Shown here in pieces: positions 29,984 through 42,900 of a DNA stretch of 64,000 bases (its first letter is position 1; every line of letters starts with the position of its first letter). Made by a program: the position numbers and the translations under genes. Source of the DNA: Heterodera schachtii (taxonomy: Eukaryota > Nematoda > Chromadorea > Rhabditida > Heteroderidae); assembly GCA_023374025.1 (NCBI GenBank), contig SIJG01000032.1, positions 884,441-948,440 on the forward strand, given 5' to 3'. A model generated the notes under the pieces. That model saw nothing but the letters and a program-made list of their open reading frames with translations, made no database searches and was not told the origin of the DNA.

Positions 29984-31103
29984 TTTATTTGCCAAAACTT
30001 TTCTCAGCAAATTTTGCTTCAAAATCATTTGCAATTAAAAATGGCAATCATTCCCCCCCCCCCCTCACTCGCCCCTCACTTTGTGCCGATCATATTTTTG
30101 AAGTTGACTTTTCTTATGGAATTTTCCACTTTTTCCGTTTCCCCTCTTCCGTCAGTCTGTCCGTTATTTCTCAATGAATTCATCCCATGCCCTCTGCCCG
30201 TGTCCCTGTGCCATGGCCATGGCCATTTTTCATTATACGTCTCATGACTACCCTCCCCCCCCCCCCCTCAATTAGTCCGATCGGTCCCCCTTTTCTGTCC
30301 CATTTACCCTCCCCCTTATTCTGTCTTTGCCTTCCCTCATTATGCACCGAATGCCTTTCCCCCCTTTTACTCCCCTTAAAAGGATTTCGCTTTCCACACA
30401 TTTATCCCCCACCCATCCATCGTCATCTGCTGTCATCATTCATTTTGCTGGTGCTGATCATTCATTCCCTGTTTCTTCACTCCCCCCAACTCATTTTTCC
30501 TAAAATGTCTTTTTTTCTCTGCCCCCTCTCGTTGTCGCGCTCTCTGTTTGTGCTGTTGTCTCTCCTTCTTTCGCTACCCTCTCCACTCTCTTCACAAACT
30601 TATTACGTGAAAGCGCCGTTCGAAGGCAGATTTAAATCGGCTGCTGGTGAAAAGTGGATTTGCGAATTGGACGGCTACGACCTGAGCACGGAGGACCTGG
30701 ATCGGACTTGCGATCAAAATGACATTGGACAGATTTTTTGTTACGGCAAAATTCTTGAGGTATGCCTGCGCGAGACGTAAAAGGGAGGGCGGAAGAGGGG
30801 TCGGCACTAAAATTTGCTAAATTTTTGACTAAATCCACTCATCACTTCTCTCAGACGCAACCAAATTGCACAATCTTGGTATCTCATACGATAACCCTTG
30901 AATTGCGCTATTAGCTTGCCAAATTTCAAAATTTTTTTATTTAGTTTTTCAAAAATTCTAGCAAAAAAAAATGAAAAAATTGTCATAACTTTTGGAAAAC
31001 AATAAAATTTTTGAAATTTGACATGCTAATAGAGAACTCTTAGGGCTATCGTATGATTGGGGCCGGGGTCGGTTCTAACTTAGGCGGAGGGGAGGGGATT
31101 CAG

Positions 31104-31499
31104 CAAGGGCGTAGGCAGGGGGGGGGGCTGGGGGGGCTAAAGCCCCCCCCCCCGAAACCCAAAAAGTAAAAAATTTCAGTAGATTTTTTGAAATTTTAAG
31201 CAATTTTCTTAATAAAATTGCATTAAAATACTCAAAAATTTTCCCGGCGGCGCCTATCGGCACCGCCGGACCCCCATTTTACCATATTTTTGAAAAATGG
31301 AAGCCAAAATGGCAAAAAATATTAATTTTTTGGCGAAAAATTTTGTAAAATACACCCCATAATTCGGGATTTCAAAAAAGCAAAAATACAACACCCCTAA
31401 AAATCGACTTAAAAAAGAGAAATACACCCCTAAAAATCGACTTTTTGACTTCAGCCCCCCCCCCCCCCCCCCAAAGCCAAGGGTCTGGCTACGCCCTTG
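31104..31499. mobile_element. CAAGGGCGTAG-family hAT-like MITE, copy 1
   Basis: Terminal inverted repeats CAAGGGCGTAG and CTACGCCCTTG enclose G and C runs and an AT-rich centre containing CCCGGCGGCGCCTATCGGC. The 8-base flank GGATTCAG occurs at both ends. Lies in intron 1 of the truncated trehalase. The duplicated copy is at 37551-37929 with a mutated right end. Confidence 0.9.
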
Positions 31500-31851
31500 G
31501 GATTCAGACCTCCGAGCAGTCGCCTCCCTCCCCGCACATTGGCCCCTCTCGCCACATCTTTTGCCAATTTAATTTATTCCAAATTGTCTTACGCATAACA
31601 GGCCATCAACTACTTTGGAAAACACACAATGTTCAACAAAGATTTCAAACACATTGTCGACCGTCCTCTGAAGAAAAGTGCCGCAGACACAGTCGCAGAC
31701 TTTAAGAGAATTTTTAAAGTAAAAAAATGGAAGGATTTCAAAGTGACCAAAATGAACGACGCCACAACTGTCGCAACACTAAAAACTTTTGTGCGAGAAC
31801 ACTTTGGTAACGCGGACAAATTTCTTGATAGGTAAAATGAGGAGTGAATTG

Positions 31852-32242
31852 GTGTCATGGCAACTCGTACAATTTTTAATGGGTGGTGGCCATAACTTTT
31901 TTTAAAGTCAACCAAATTCTTCAAACTTGATATCATTCAAATGCAGTCTCCAAGTTTTGAAGCGCGATGATTAAGCAGAAGCTAAGAGATTAAGTTCATC
32001 TCACAAAAAAGTTATATAATTTCAAAAACATTAAAAATTCACAGAAGCAGACTTTTTCGCAATTTATAAATTATTATAACTTTTTTGTGAGATGAACTTA
32101 ATCTCTTAGCTTCTGCTTAATCATCGCTTCAAAACTTGGAGAGCATTTGAATGGTATCAAATTTGAAGAATTTGGTTGACTTTAAAAAAAAGTTATGGCC
32201 ACACCCATTAAAAATTGTACGAGTTGCCATTGATTGACCCGA
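31852..32242. mobile_element. 391-bp foldback MITE in trehalase intron 2, copy 1
   Basis: The arms of about 180 bases are inverted: CATGGCAACTCGTACAATTT on the left and the reverse complement on the right, with ACTTAATCTCTTAGCTTCTG in the inner arm. The flanking 8-base repeat GTGAATTG is at 31844-31851 and 32243-32250. Copy 2, with the same flanks, is at 38284-38675. Confidence 0.92.
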
Positions 32243-32619
32243 GTGAATTGTTAAAAAAGAACTGACTGTACTGTACTGTACATATTTATTCAATATATAT
32301 ATTATTTTAAGCCCACAACCGGTCGATTGGAAGGAAAATCCACCGAAATTGCAAAACATTGCTGACCCACAATTGAAGACGTTTGCAAATCAACTGCATG
32401 AGCTTTGGAAGAAATTGGGCAAAAAAATGCCAGAATCGGTAAAACGGAAAGAAACGGAAAGCATTGATTGTTTGGCAATTTCAGGCGAAAGAAAATAAGT
32501 CGACGCTGATTTACGTTCCGAACCCTTTTGTGGTTCCGGGGGGCCGTTTCCGCGAGTTTTATTATTGGGACGCTTATTGGATCGTGCGGGGACTGCTCGC
32601 TTCAGGTGGTCAAATAATG

Positions 32620-33005
32620 GGCAATTGAGGAGGGGGGGCGGGTGAATTAGGGAGTGATTAGGAGTGAATGCCAAAGACAAAGTGATCGGAGAAAGGCAGA
32701 AAAGTGATCGGAAAGCTGATAGTGCCTTTTGAGCAGCCGCACTAATTTGCCAGTTGGAGGGGGGGGGTGAATTAGGGAGTGATTAGGAGTGAATGCCAAA
32801 GACAAAGTGATCGGAGAAAGGCAGGAAAGTGATCGGAAAGCTGATAGTGCACTTTTGAGCAGTCGCACTAATTTGTCAGTTGGAGGAGGGGGGGGGGTGA
32901 ATTAGGGAGTGATTAGGAGGGAATGCCAAAAACAAAGTGATCGGAGAAAGGCAGGAAAGTGATCGGAAAGCTGATAGTGCCTTTTGAGCAGCCGCACTAA
33001 TTTGT
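32620..33005. repeat. Tandem repeat of about 125 bp in trehalase intron 4, three units
   Basis: The unit contains GTGAATTAGGGAGTGATTAG, AAAGTGATCGGAGAAAGGCA and GCCGCACTAATTTG. Three units occur here; only two occur at the matching position of unit 2 (39060-39315). Repeat number has changed since the duplication. Confidence 0.88.
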
Positions 33006-33246
33006 CAGTTTTGGCCAAATGTCCGTCCTTAAATGGCAAAACATTCGATCGAATTCAATTCACAGGAATGACCGAATCGGTGAAGCACATGTGCAACAAT
33101 TATGCCGAGATGGTCAATAAGTTTGGCTTTGTGCCCAACGGCGGTCGCATTTACTACAACAAACGTTCGCAGCCGCCCTTTCTCACTTTGTCCGTTCGTT
33201 TCGCATAGTTTTGGGATAGTAAGACAATGCTTTTGGCCAATTTTCA

Positions 33247-33337
33247 GAATACCGTACTTACTGAATTAGTACCCCCCGGGGGTTCTATTTTTCAACCCAG
33301 AGGGGGGTGGGTACTAATTCAGTAAGTACGGTATTTG
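33247..33337. repeat. Small palindrome with TACCGTACTTACTGAATTAG ends
   Basis: A left arm ATACCGTACTTACTGAATTA and an inverse right arm ending TACGGTAT enclose a C/G run. The homologue at 39551-39663 is longer in the middle. Probably a tiny MITE; its ends resemble the ACCGTA family. Confidence 0.65.
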
Positions 33338-33481
33338 TTAATTTGAATAATAATAATGTTTTTTCCCCTGATCAGCATGGTCAACGATTATTTTGCGGAG
33401 ACCGGTGACACTGAATACCTCAAGACCATTCTGCCAGTTCTTGAAAAGGTCCATTTTGAGGGGGCGGGGGGGGGCAAAACG

Positions 33482-33860
33482 CGGACCAGGACGACTGGGC
33501 GCCGGCCAACTGGGCGCCAGCCTGGTTTTTGGAGCATAACTCTTTTCATAGTTGTCCGAATTGAATAAATTTAAGAGCATTCGATAGCCCTATGTATTCT
33601 CTAATAGCATGTAAAATTTCAAAAAATTTCGTCAGGTTTCAAAAAAGTTATGGCCAAAAATTTTCGGAAAACCCAGTTTTTTTTTTGGCCATAACTTTTC
33701 TGAAACTTAATGAAATTTTTCGATCTTTTGCATACTAATAGAGAATACAAAGGGCTATCGAATGCTCTTAAATTTATTCAATTCGGACAACTATGAAAAG
33801 AGTTATGCTCCAAAAACCAGTCTGGCGCCCAGTTGGCTGGCGCCCAGTCGACCCCCACCG
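33482..33860. mobile_element. 379-bp foldback MITE present only in trehalase copy 1
   Basis: Ends carry ACTGGGCGCC-GCCAACTGGGCGCCAG as inverted repeats, and the long inner arms include TTTGGAGCATAACTCTTTTC and its inverse. The 8-base flank GCAAAACG is at 33474-33481 and 33861-33868. The matching site in copy 2 (39795-39830) lacks it, so the insertion postdates the duplication or was lost from copy 2. Confidence 0.88.
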
Positions 33861-34168
33861 GCAAAACGAAGGTCCAATTAAAATTACAAAGGCATTCTTT
33901 TGACAGGAACTCAACTTTTGGCGCACGCGACGATCGGTTAAAGTTAATCTGGACGGAAAGGACAAGACTTTCTATCAGTACAGAGCGGAAAGCAACGTAA
34001 AAGTGGCCAGGGGGGGCAATTGGAAAAGTGACAAAGCTTTTAAGGTACCCCGTCCCGAGTCCTTCTGCCAGGATGTCGACACGGTCAGGCACATCCCGGA
34101 AATGGCGAAAAAGAAGCGGATTTGGAGGGAAATCGCTTCGGCTGCGGAGTCGGGATGGGACTTCAGCT

Positions 34169-34598
34169 GTGAGAGAGGGGAAAAAAGTGTAGGGTTCGAG
34201 CCCCGCCCCCGCCTCCGGGGACGGGACAGTTTTTTGGCCTCACCTCCGCCCTCGCGAAAAGCCACCCCCGCCCACGGGGCTCGAACCGGGGACGGGACAA
34301 AATCTCGCCGCCGAAATCTCGCCGGCTGAAATCCCGCCGCAGAAATTTCAAAAAAAAATTTTTCGAACAAATTTTTCAAGGAAAAAATTTTAGAAAATTT
34401 TTTTATAAGAAAATTTAAAGAAAAAAAAACTTTTTGCTAAGTTTTTTTTGAAAACTTTTCAAGAAAACAGTAAATTTTCATAAATTTTCAAAAAAAAAAT
34501 TTGCTGAAAAATTGTCAACAAATTTTTTTCTTTAAATTTTCTTATAAAAAAATTTTCTAAGAATTTTTTCCTTGAAAAATTTCTAAGTTTGAATTTTT
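34169..34598. mobile_element. Left part of a TAGGGTTCGAG foldback element, cut by the duplication junction
   Basis: From about 34188 (TGTAGGGTTCGAGCCCC) the sequence matches the left arm and centre of the element at 40137-40730. It stops at about 34590 in a poly(T) run, where duplication unit 2 begins. The right arm is missing. Confidence 0.85.
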
Positions 34599-35907
34599 TT
34601 TTTGCCTTTTCTAAAATACCGATACTTTAATTGAATTAATTTTTCAATTTTTGGACCCCTCCCCTCCCCGTTCACACCTTGAAGAAGAGGTTTGCTGGGT
34701 GCTATAGAAGAATATACCACTAATTTTTGTAATTATGTAATTAAGTTGATTAATCGCTTTACAAAAAATTAATTACCGTTTCGGCACGGGAATGGAGGAA
34801 GAGTACGGTAAGGGACGAGGCGGCAAAGGCAAAAGGACGAAATATGCTGGCACTGATTATTTTATTACCGTTTTGGCACTGGAATGGAGGAAGGGTACGG
34901 TAAGAGACGAGGCGGCAAAAGGACGAAATGTGCTGCCACTGATTATTTAATTTGTTCAAAATGATCAGCTATAAAATTAAAATTTTTTTGCTTTTTTTTT
35001 ATTTTTTTGTACCGAAATCAAACGATAGAAATGAATTCCAAATGTATTGTACGAAATTAAATCAAAAAATAATAAATCTCCATTTTGTCCATTCCCATCC
35101 ACCGGAAATGGCATTCCATCGACTGTTTTGGCGGTGATTCGGCTTCCCATTTTCGCTTTTTCACTTTTTTTCATCGCTTTTGCTCAATTTGCCAACGCTT
35201 TTCCCAGCGATCGGACAAATTTGTGATGATGAATGATTGATTTTCGGGGAAAAAATTAAAAAACTATTCGAAAATTTTGAATTAGCATGTTGAATTTGAA
35301 GAAATGGGATATGGTAAAATAATTGATTGGATTTGTCGAAAATGAGACAGGATAAAGGGATTGTAACAGATTATTTGATATGTGAATAGTAATTGATCGG
35401 AGCATATTTTGGCACATCTTTTTTTACTGTTCAATTTTCCTTAAACTTTTAAAGATACGGTAATCTACAATAACCCATTGCCTGCATTCGTCTTTGAATG
35501 GCAAAGACGTTTTTTATGGCATTATTTGGTGCATAATCTCTATAATAAATCGCACAAAATCTGTTAACAAATTACTTCAAAATTTGAAAACGGCGGCACC
35601 TAAAATCATATGGAAAATTTATTCATATAAATTCAAATTGAGAAATAAATCCATTGAATTTTCAATTTTTTTAAGAATTTCAACCTTTAAAATTTAACAT
35701 CCATTAAGAGTTTGCCCTCTTAATTCCAATAAAGAAAATTAGTTTTTTTACTTTGAGTTAATTGCAAATTAATGATTTCTTTCTGAATTTTAGGTTCAAG
35801 AAAGATTTTATATATCTATCTGCTGATCCTTTTTTTTCTATTTTTTTTTTAATTTTATTAAATTTATTTTAGTATTATTTTTGCTAAAATCGTCCATCCG
35901 TTCATTT

Positions 35908-36373
35908 GGCGCCCGGAAAATGCGTCAGTGGAAAATGCGTCAGTAGAAAATGCGTCATTGAAAATTTTATTGTCATAAAAACAAGTTCCTTGCGTTTTTC
36001 GGGGGCACTGACCACGAATCCGGTATCCATTTCGGCCAATTCCGAACCCCGGAGCCGAATTCGAACAAAAAGTCGAAAGTCCAAATTTTCAAATTAGCAT
36101 TTTTGGTTCAAAAACGGCATAAATGATTTCTTATTGTAGGATTGGTGGCTTTTAGTTTGTTTCCGTTTATTTGAACCAATTTTTAAGAAAAAAGCAAATT
36201 TTGAAAATTTAGATTTTTTGACTTTTTGTTAGAGTTCGGATCCGGGGTTCGAATTTCAGAACGATTTTCTTATAGAAGTTTACTTCTCTATTAAAATACT
36301 AATGCCATAGAACTTTATTTTAAAATATTTTTATTACTGACGCATTTTCCACTGACGCATTTTCCGGTCACGG
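35908..36373. mobile_element. GCGTCAGTGG-family MITE, copy 2
   Basis: Duplicate of 29521-29983 carried along by the segmental duplication; same ends and same inner arms. Confidence 0.82.
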
Positions 36374-36958
36374 TTTATTTGCCAACACTTTTCTCAGCAA
36401 ATTTTTGCTTCAAAATCATTTGCAATTAAAAATGGCAATCATTCCCCCCCCCCCTCCCTCGCCCCTCACTTTGTGCCGATCATATTTTTGAAGTTGACTT
36501 TTCTTAATGGAATTTTCCACTTTTTCCGTTTCCCCTCTTCCGTCAGTCTGTCCGTTATTTTCTCAATGAATTCATCCCATGCCCTCTGCCCGTGTCCCTG
36601 TGCCATGGCCATGGCCATTTTCATCATACGTCTCATGACTACCCCTCCCCCCCACCCCCCCCTCAATTAGTCCCCCCCCCCCTCAATTAGTCCGATCGGC
36701 CCTCCCCCCCCCCCCCTCAATTAGTCCGATCGGTCCCCCTTTTCTGTCCCATTTACCCTCCTCATTATTCTGTCTTTGCCTTCCCTCATTATGCACCGAA
36801 TGCCTTTCCCCCCTTTTACTCCCCTTAAAAGGATTTCGCTTTCCACACATTTATCCCCCACCCATCCATCGTCATCTGTCAACATTCATTCATTTTGCTG
36901 CTGGTGCTGATCATCATTCCCTGTTTCTCACTCCCCCCCCCAACTCATTTTTCCCAAA

Positions 36959-39900
36959 ATGTCTTTTTTTCTCTGCCCCCTCTCGTCGTCGTGCTCTCTT
37001 TTTGTGCTGTTGTCTCTCCTTCTTTCGCTACCCTCTCCACTCTCTTCACAAACTTATTACGTGAAAGCGCCGTTCGAAGGCAGATTTAAATCGGGGGATG
37101 CAAATTGGATTTGCGAATTGGACGGCTACGACCTGAGCACGGAGGACCTGGATCGGACTTGCGATCAAAATGACATTGGACAGATTTTTTGTTACGGCAA
37201 AATTCTTGAGGTATGCCTGCGCGAGACGTAAAAGGGAGGGCGGAAGAGGGTCGGCACTAAATTTGCTAAATTTTGACTAAATCCACTCATCACTTCTCTC
37301 AGACGCAACCAAATTGCACAATCTTGGTATCTCATACGATAACCCTTGAATTGCGCTATTAGCTTGCCAAATTTCAAAATTTTTTTATTTAGTTTTTCAA
37401 AAATTCTAGCAAAAAAAATGAAAAAATTGTCATAACTTTTGGAAAACAATAAAATTTTTGAAATTTGACATGCTAATAGAGAACTCTTAGGGCTATCGTA
37501 TGATTGGGGCCGGGGTCGGTTCTAACTTAGGCGGAGGGGAGGGGATTCAGCAAGGGCGTAGGCAGGGGGGGGGGCTGGGGGGGCTAAAGCCCCCCCCCCC
37601 GAAACCCAAAAAGTAAAAAATTTTCAGTAGATTTTTTTGAAATTTTAAGCAATTTTCTTAATAAAATTGCATTAAAATACTCAAAAATTTTCCCGGCGGC
37701 GCCTATCGGCACCGCCGGACCCCCATTTTACCATATTTTTGAAAATGGAAGCCAAAACAAAAAAATTAATTGGTCGAATTAATAATATTTAACAATACTA
37801 ATTAGGGTTAAAAACAAACCAAATACAAAACCCCAAAACAACCCATTAAAAAAAGAAATAAAACCCTTAAAAAAGATTTTTGTTTGACTTCACCCCCCGC
37901 CCCCCCTCAAAGCCAGGCCTGAGCCCTTGGGATGCAGACAATCGAGCACGTCGACCTCCCTTCCCCGCACATTGGCCCCTCTCGCCACATCTTTGGCCAA
38001 TTTAATTTATTCCAAATGTCCTTACGCATAATTAGGCCATCAACTACTTTGGAAAACACACAATGTTCACAAAGATTTCAAACACATTGTCGACCGTCCT
38101 CTGAAGAAAAGTGCCGCAGACACAGTCGCAGACTTTAAGAGAATTTTTAAAGTAAAAAAATGGAAGGATTTCAAAGTGACCAAATGAACGACGCCACAAC
38201 TGTCGCAACACTAAAAACTTTTGTGCGAGAACACTTTGGTAACGCGGACAAATTTCTTGATAGGTAAAATGAGGAGTGAATTGGTGTCATGGCAACTCGT
38301 ACAATTTTTAATGGGTGTGGCCATAACTTTTTTTAAAGTTAACCAAATTCTTCAAACTTGATACCATTTTGAATGCTCTCCAAGTTTTGAAGCGGCGATG
38401 ATTAAGCAGAAGCTAAGAGATTAAGTTCATCTCACAAAAAAGTTATATAATTTCAAGAACATTAAAAATTCACAGAAGCAGACTTTTTCGCAATTTACAT
38501 ATAAATTATAACTTTTTTGTGAGATGAACTTAATCTCTTAGCTTCTGCTTAATCATCGCTTCAAAACTTGGAGAGCATTCGAATGAGATATCAAGTTTGA
38601 AGAATTTGGTTGACTTTAAAAAAAAGTTATGGCCACACCCATTAAAAATTGTACGAGTTGCCATTATTGACCCAAGTGAATTGTTTAAAAAAGAACTGAA
38701 TGTACTGTACTGTACATATTTATTCAATATATATATTATTTTAAGCCCACAACCGGTCGATTGGATGGAAAATCCACCGAAATTGCAAAACATTGCTGAC
38801 CCACAATTGAAGACGTTTGCAAATCAACTGCATGGGCTTTGGAAGAAATTGGGCAAAAAAATGCCAGAATCGGTAAAACGGAAAGAAACGGAAAGCATTG
38901 ATTGTTTTGGCAATTTCAGGCGAAAGAAAATAAGTCGACGCTGATTTACGTTCCGAACCCTTTTGTGGTTCCGGGGGGCCGTTTCCGCGAGTTTTATTAT
39001 TGGGACGCTTATTGGATCGTGCGGGGACTGCTCGCTTCAGGTGGTCAAATAATGGGCAATTGGGGAGGGGGGGGGGTGAATTAGGGAGTGATTAGGAGTG
39101 AATGCCAAAGACAAAGTGATCGGAGAAAGGCAGGAAAGTGATCGGAAAGCTGATCGTGCCTTTTGATCAGCCGCACTAATTTGCCAGTTGGAGGAGGGGC
39201 GGGTGAATTAGGGAGTGATTAGGAGGGAATGCCAAAGACAAAGTGATCGGAGAAAGGCAGGAAAGTGATCGGAAAGCTGATAGTGCCTTTTGAGCAGCCG
39301 CACTAATTTGTCAGTTTTGGCCAAATGTCCGTCCTTAAATGGCAAAACATTCGAATTCAAAATTCACAGGAATGACCGAATCGGTGAAGCACATGTGCAA
39401 CAATTATGCCGAGATGGTCAATAAGTTTGGCTTTGTGCCCAACGGCGGTCGCATTTACTACAACAAACGTTCGCAGCCGCCCTTTCTCACTTTGTCCGTT
39501 CGTTTCGCATAGTTTTGGGATAGTAAGACAATGCTTTTGGCCAATTTTCAGAATACCGTACTTACTGAATTAGTATCCCCCGGGGGTTCTATTTTTCAAC
39601 CCCCGCTCGAAGTGGGGTTCTAATACAGAGGGGGGTGGGTACTAATTCAGTAAGTACGGTATTTGTTAATTTTGAATAATAATGTTTTATTTTCCTCTGA
39701 TCAGCATGGTCAACGATTATTTTGCGGAGACCGGTGACACGGAATACCTCAAGACCATTCTGCCAGTTCTTGAAAAGGTCCATTTTGAGTTTTGAGGGGG
39801 GGGGGGGGGGGGGAAACGAAGGACCATTTAAAATTACAAAGGCATTCTTTTGACAGGAACTCAACTTTTGGCGCACGCGACGATCGGTTACCGTTAATCT

Positions 39901-42900
39901 GGACGGAAAGCACAAGACTTTCTATCAGTACAGAGCGGAAAGCAACGTAAAAGTGGCCAGGGGGGGCAATTGGAAAAGTGATAAAGCTTTTAAGGTACCC
40001 CGTCCCGAGTCCTTCTGCCAGGATGTCGACACGGTCAGGCACATCCCGGAAATGGCGGAAAAGAAGCGGATTTGGAGGGAAATCGCTTCGGCTGCTGAGT
40101 CGGGATGGGACTTCAGCTGTGAGAGAGGGGAAAAAGTGTAGGGTTCGAGCCCCGCCCCCGCCTCCGGGGACGGGACAGTTTTTTGGGCTCACCTCCGCCC
40201 TCGCGAAAAGCCACCCCCGCCCACGGGGCTCGAACCGGGGACGGGACAAAATCTCGCCGCCGAAATCTCGCCGGCTGAAATCCCGCCGCAGAAATTTCAA
40301 AAAAAAATTTTTCGAACAAATTTTTCAAGGAAAAAATTTTTAGAAAATTTTTTTTATAAGAAAATTTAAAGAAAAAAAACTTTTTGCTAAGTTTTTTTTG
40401 AAAACTTTTCAAGAAAACAGTAAATTTTCATAAATTTTCAAAAAAAATTTGCTGAAAAATTGTCAACAAATTTTTTTCTTTAAATTTTCTTATAAAAAAT
40501 TTTTTCTAAGAATTTTTTCTTTGAAAAATTTCTAAGTTTGAATTTTTTTTTTTGAAATTTTTGCGGCGAGATTTCGGTCGGCGAGATTTCAACCGGCGAG
40601 ATTTTGGCGGCGAGATTTTGTCCCGGCGAGATTTCGGCGGCGAGATTTCGGCGGCGAGATTTCAACCGGCGAGATTTTGGCGGCGAGATTTTGTCCCGGC
40701 GAGATTTTGGGGTGCACCCCTCGAACCCTAGGAAAAAGAAAGGGCGAAAAAGCCAATAGAGAAATTCAGCGCGATGGATGGAGGAGGACCCAAAAGGTGA
40801 AAACGAGACGTTAAAGTGGAAAATGACCAGACTGATGATCACCAAAATTGTGCCGGTGGACCTTAACGCGCTGATCTGTGGCAATTTGGAAATGCTTTCC
40901 AATTTGTACCACCAAATTGGTGAGTGTGCGCAGACGGAAGTTTCAAAGCATTGAAACCTGGGAGGGCTCCCACTCCAAGGGCGTAGCTAGGGGGGGGGGC
41001 CCAGGGGGCCCGCCCCCCCGAAACCCAAAAAGTAAAAATTTTCAGTAATTTTTTTGAAATTTTAAGCAATTTTCTTAACAAAATCGCATTAAAATACTCA
41101 AAAAATTTTCCCGGCGGCGCCTATCGGCACCGCCGGACCCCCATTATACCATATTTTTGAAAAATGGAGGCCAAAATGGCAAAAAATATTAATTTTTTGG
41201 CGAAAATTTTTGTAAAATACACCCCTAATTCGGGATTTAAAAAAAAACCAAAAATACACCCCTAAAAATTGTCCTAAAAAAGAAAAATACACCCCTAAGA
41301 ATCGACTTTTTGAGTTGGGCCCCCCCCCCCCCCCCCCCCCCGAAACGAAGGTCCTGGCTACGCCCTTGTCCCACTCGTCCTTAAAAAAGGCAAGGACGTC
41401 CTTGAAATTGGGCCCTCTCAGTCGAAAGTTTGAAAAAGCCTTGAATTAAAGCGGAGCACTGATTTGAAACGGATTAAGGTGACAAAGAAAAGGCCAACAA
41501 CTATCACAAAGAGTTCCAAGCTTTTCGTGAGGATGTCCATGAGTTGTTCTACGAGGACGGCGGATGGTTCGACTTCAACCTGAACGACCAAAAACGGAAC
41601 ACACGCTTCTACGGAAGCATTGTGGTGCCACTGTTCACGAGATGCTATCGCACGGCCGACGTGGAGGAGACGGAAAAATTGTTAGACAAATTGGAACAGT
41701 TCAACAATACCGATCGAATATTGAGCCACGAATTTGGGGTGGCGACGAGGTAAATGCAAGAAAGGGCGCCCAGAAAATGCGTCAGTGAAATTTGATTGTC
41801 ATAAAAACAAGTTTATTGCGTTTTCGGGGTGCACGGACCACAATTCTTCCGGCATCCATTTCGGCTAATTCCGAACCCCGGACACCCGAATTCGAACAAA
41901 AAGTGGAAAGTCCAAATTTTCGAATTTAGCATTTTTGGCTGAAAAACGGCATAAAAATGATCTCTTATTGCATGATCAGGGCTTTTAGTGTGTGTTTTCG
42001 TGTATTTAAAACCAAATTTCTAAAATTTTGACTTTTCGACTATTTGTTCGAGTTTGTGTCCGGGTTCGAAATTGAGAACAATGTTCTTATAGAATTTTAC
42101 CTTCTATATTACAATAATGATGCCATAGAACTTTGTTTTAAAATATTTTACGCATTTTCCACTGACGCGTTTTCTATGACCGATTTTCCGGTCACGAATG
42201 AAAGTGGCAAATTGCAATCCAAAAAAAAAAGAATTGTTTCAGCGCAATTGCTTCGGGCCAGCAGTGGGACTTCCCCAATATTTGGCCGGTAAAAGCGAAA
42301 AGCGTGTCGTGTGTTTATTACAATTAATTAATGAAAATTCACTGTTCTTAAGCCATTGGCACATATGATGATCGAAGGTTTGCGCCGTTCGGGCATCAAA
42401 CGGTAGGCACACAGTAAAGCCAACGGCACGGCACCGTGCTTTTACAAAATGCCATTGACAGAATGGAAGACAAAGCCAAGGAAATGGCAGAGCAATGGGT
42501 GTCAGCCAATCACAAATTGTACAATAAGTGTAGGAATTATATGTTTGAGAAAACGACAGCGGACAAAGGCACCCCCGGAGGAGGCGGGGAATACACTGTG
42601 CAGGTGAGCAAACAGAGAGAAGCACAACAATTAACAATTAATTAATTAATCACTTCAAATTGCATTCTGACAAAGTTTTTTTTCTTTTATGTAAGAGACA
42701 ATTAATTTTGGAGTGCCATGGGACCGGGAATTTTGGGCAAACCCGGGACCGGGACCTTTTCAATTTGAAAAACCGGGAATTTTTGGCTGGTAAAACCGGG
42801 ACTAGTCCCGGTCAAAACCGGGACCTTGGTACTCAGTTGTCCGCTACCAGGTCCCGGTCCCGTGGCACTCTAATTAATTTTTTATAAAAATAACAAAAAC

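Larger units (their letters stand above)
30505..34168 (+). pseudogene. Trehalase (GH37), 3'-truncated upstream copy
   Basis: Exons 30505-30759, 31602-31831, 32312-32438, 32485-32605, 33066-33189, 33376-33448 and 33907-34168 match the first seven exons of the downstream trehalase and are in frame throughout. Visible features are a signal peptide ([17 protein letters not shown]), trehalase signature 1 ([14 protein letters not shown]), [10 protein letters not shown] and the catalytic-acid motif ESGWDFS. Exons 8-13 are missing because the duplication junction lies in intron 7. It therefore lacks the QWD signature and the GGGGEY catalytic glutamate and cannot make an active enzyme alone. Exon 2 here is intact, unlike the downstream copy. 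Confidence 0.9.
28229..34598. repeat. Tandem duplication unit 1
   Basis: This stretch of about 6.37 kb is repeated at 34599-40545 in direct order with about 95% or better identity by eye, apart from insertions. It starts with TTGCCTTTTCTAAAA after a poly(T) run and ends in a poly(T) run inside a foldback element. The unit holds tandem repeats, MITEs and trehalase exons 1-7. The junctions imply recombination between poly(T) tracts. Confidence 0.9.
34599..40545. repeat. Tandem duplication unit 2
   Basis: Second copy of 28229-34598. It starts at the poly(T) plus GCCTTTTCTAAAATACC boundary and runs on, without a junction, into unique sequence carrying trehalase exons 8-13. The differences noted include the missing 379-bp MITE, one fewer intron-4 repeat, extra C-run repeats near 36660-36715 and scattered single-base indels. 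Confidence 0.9.
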
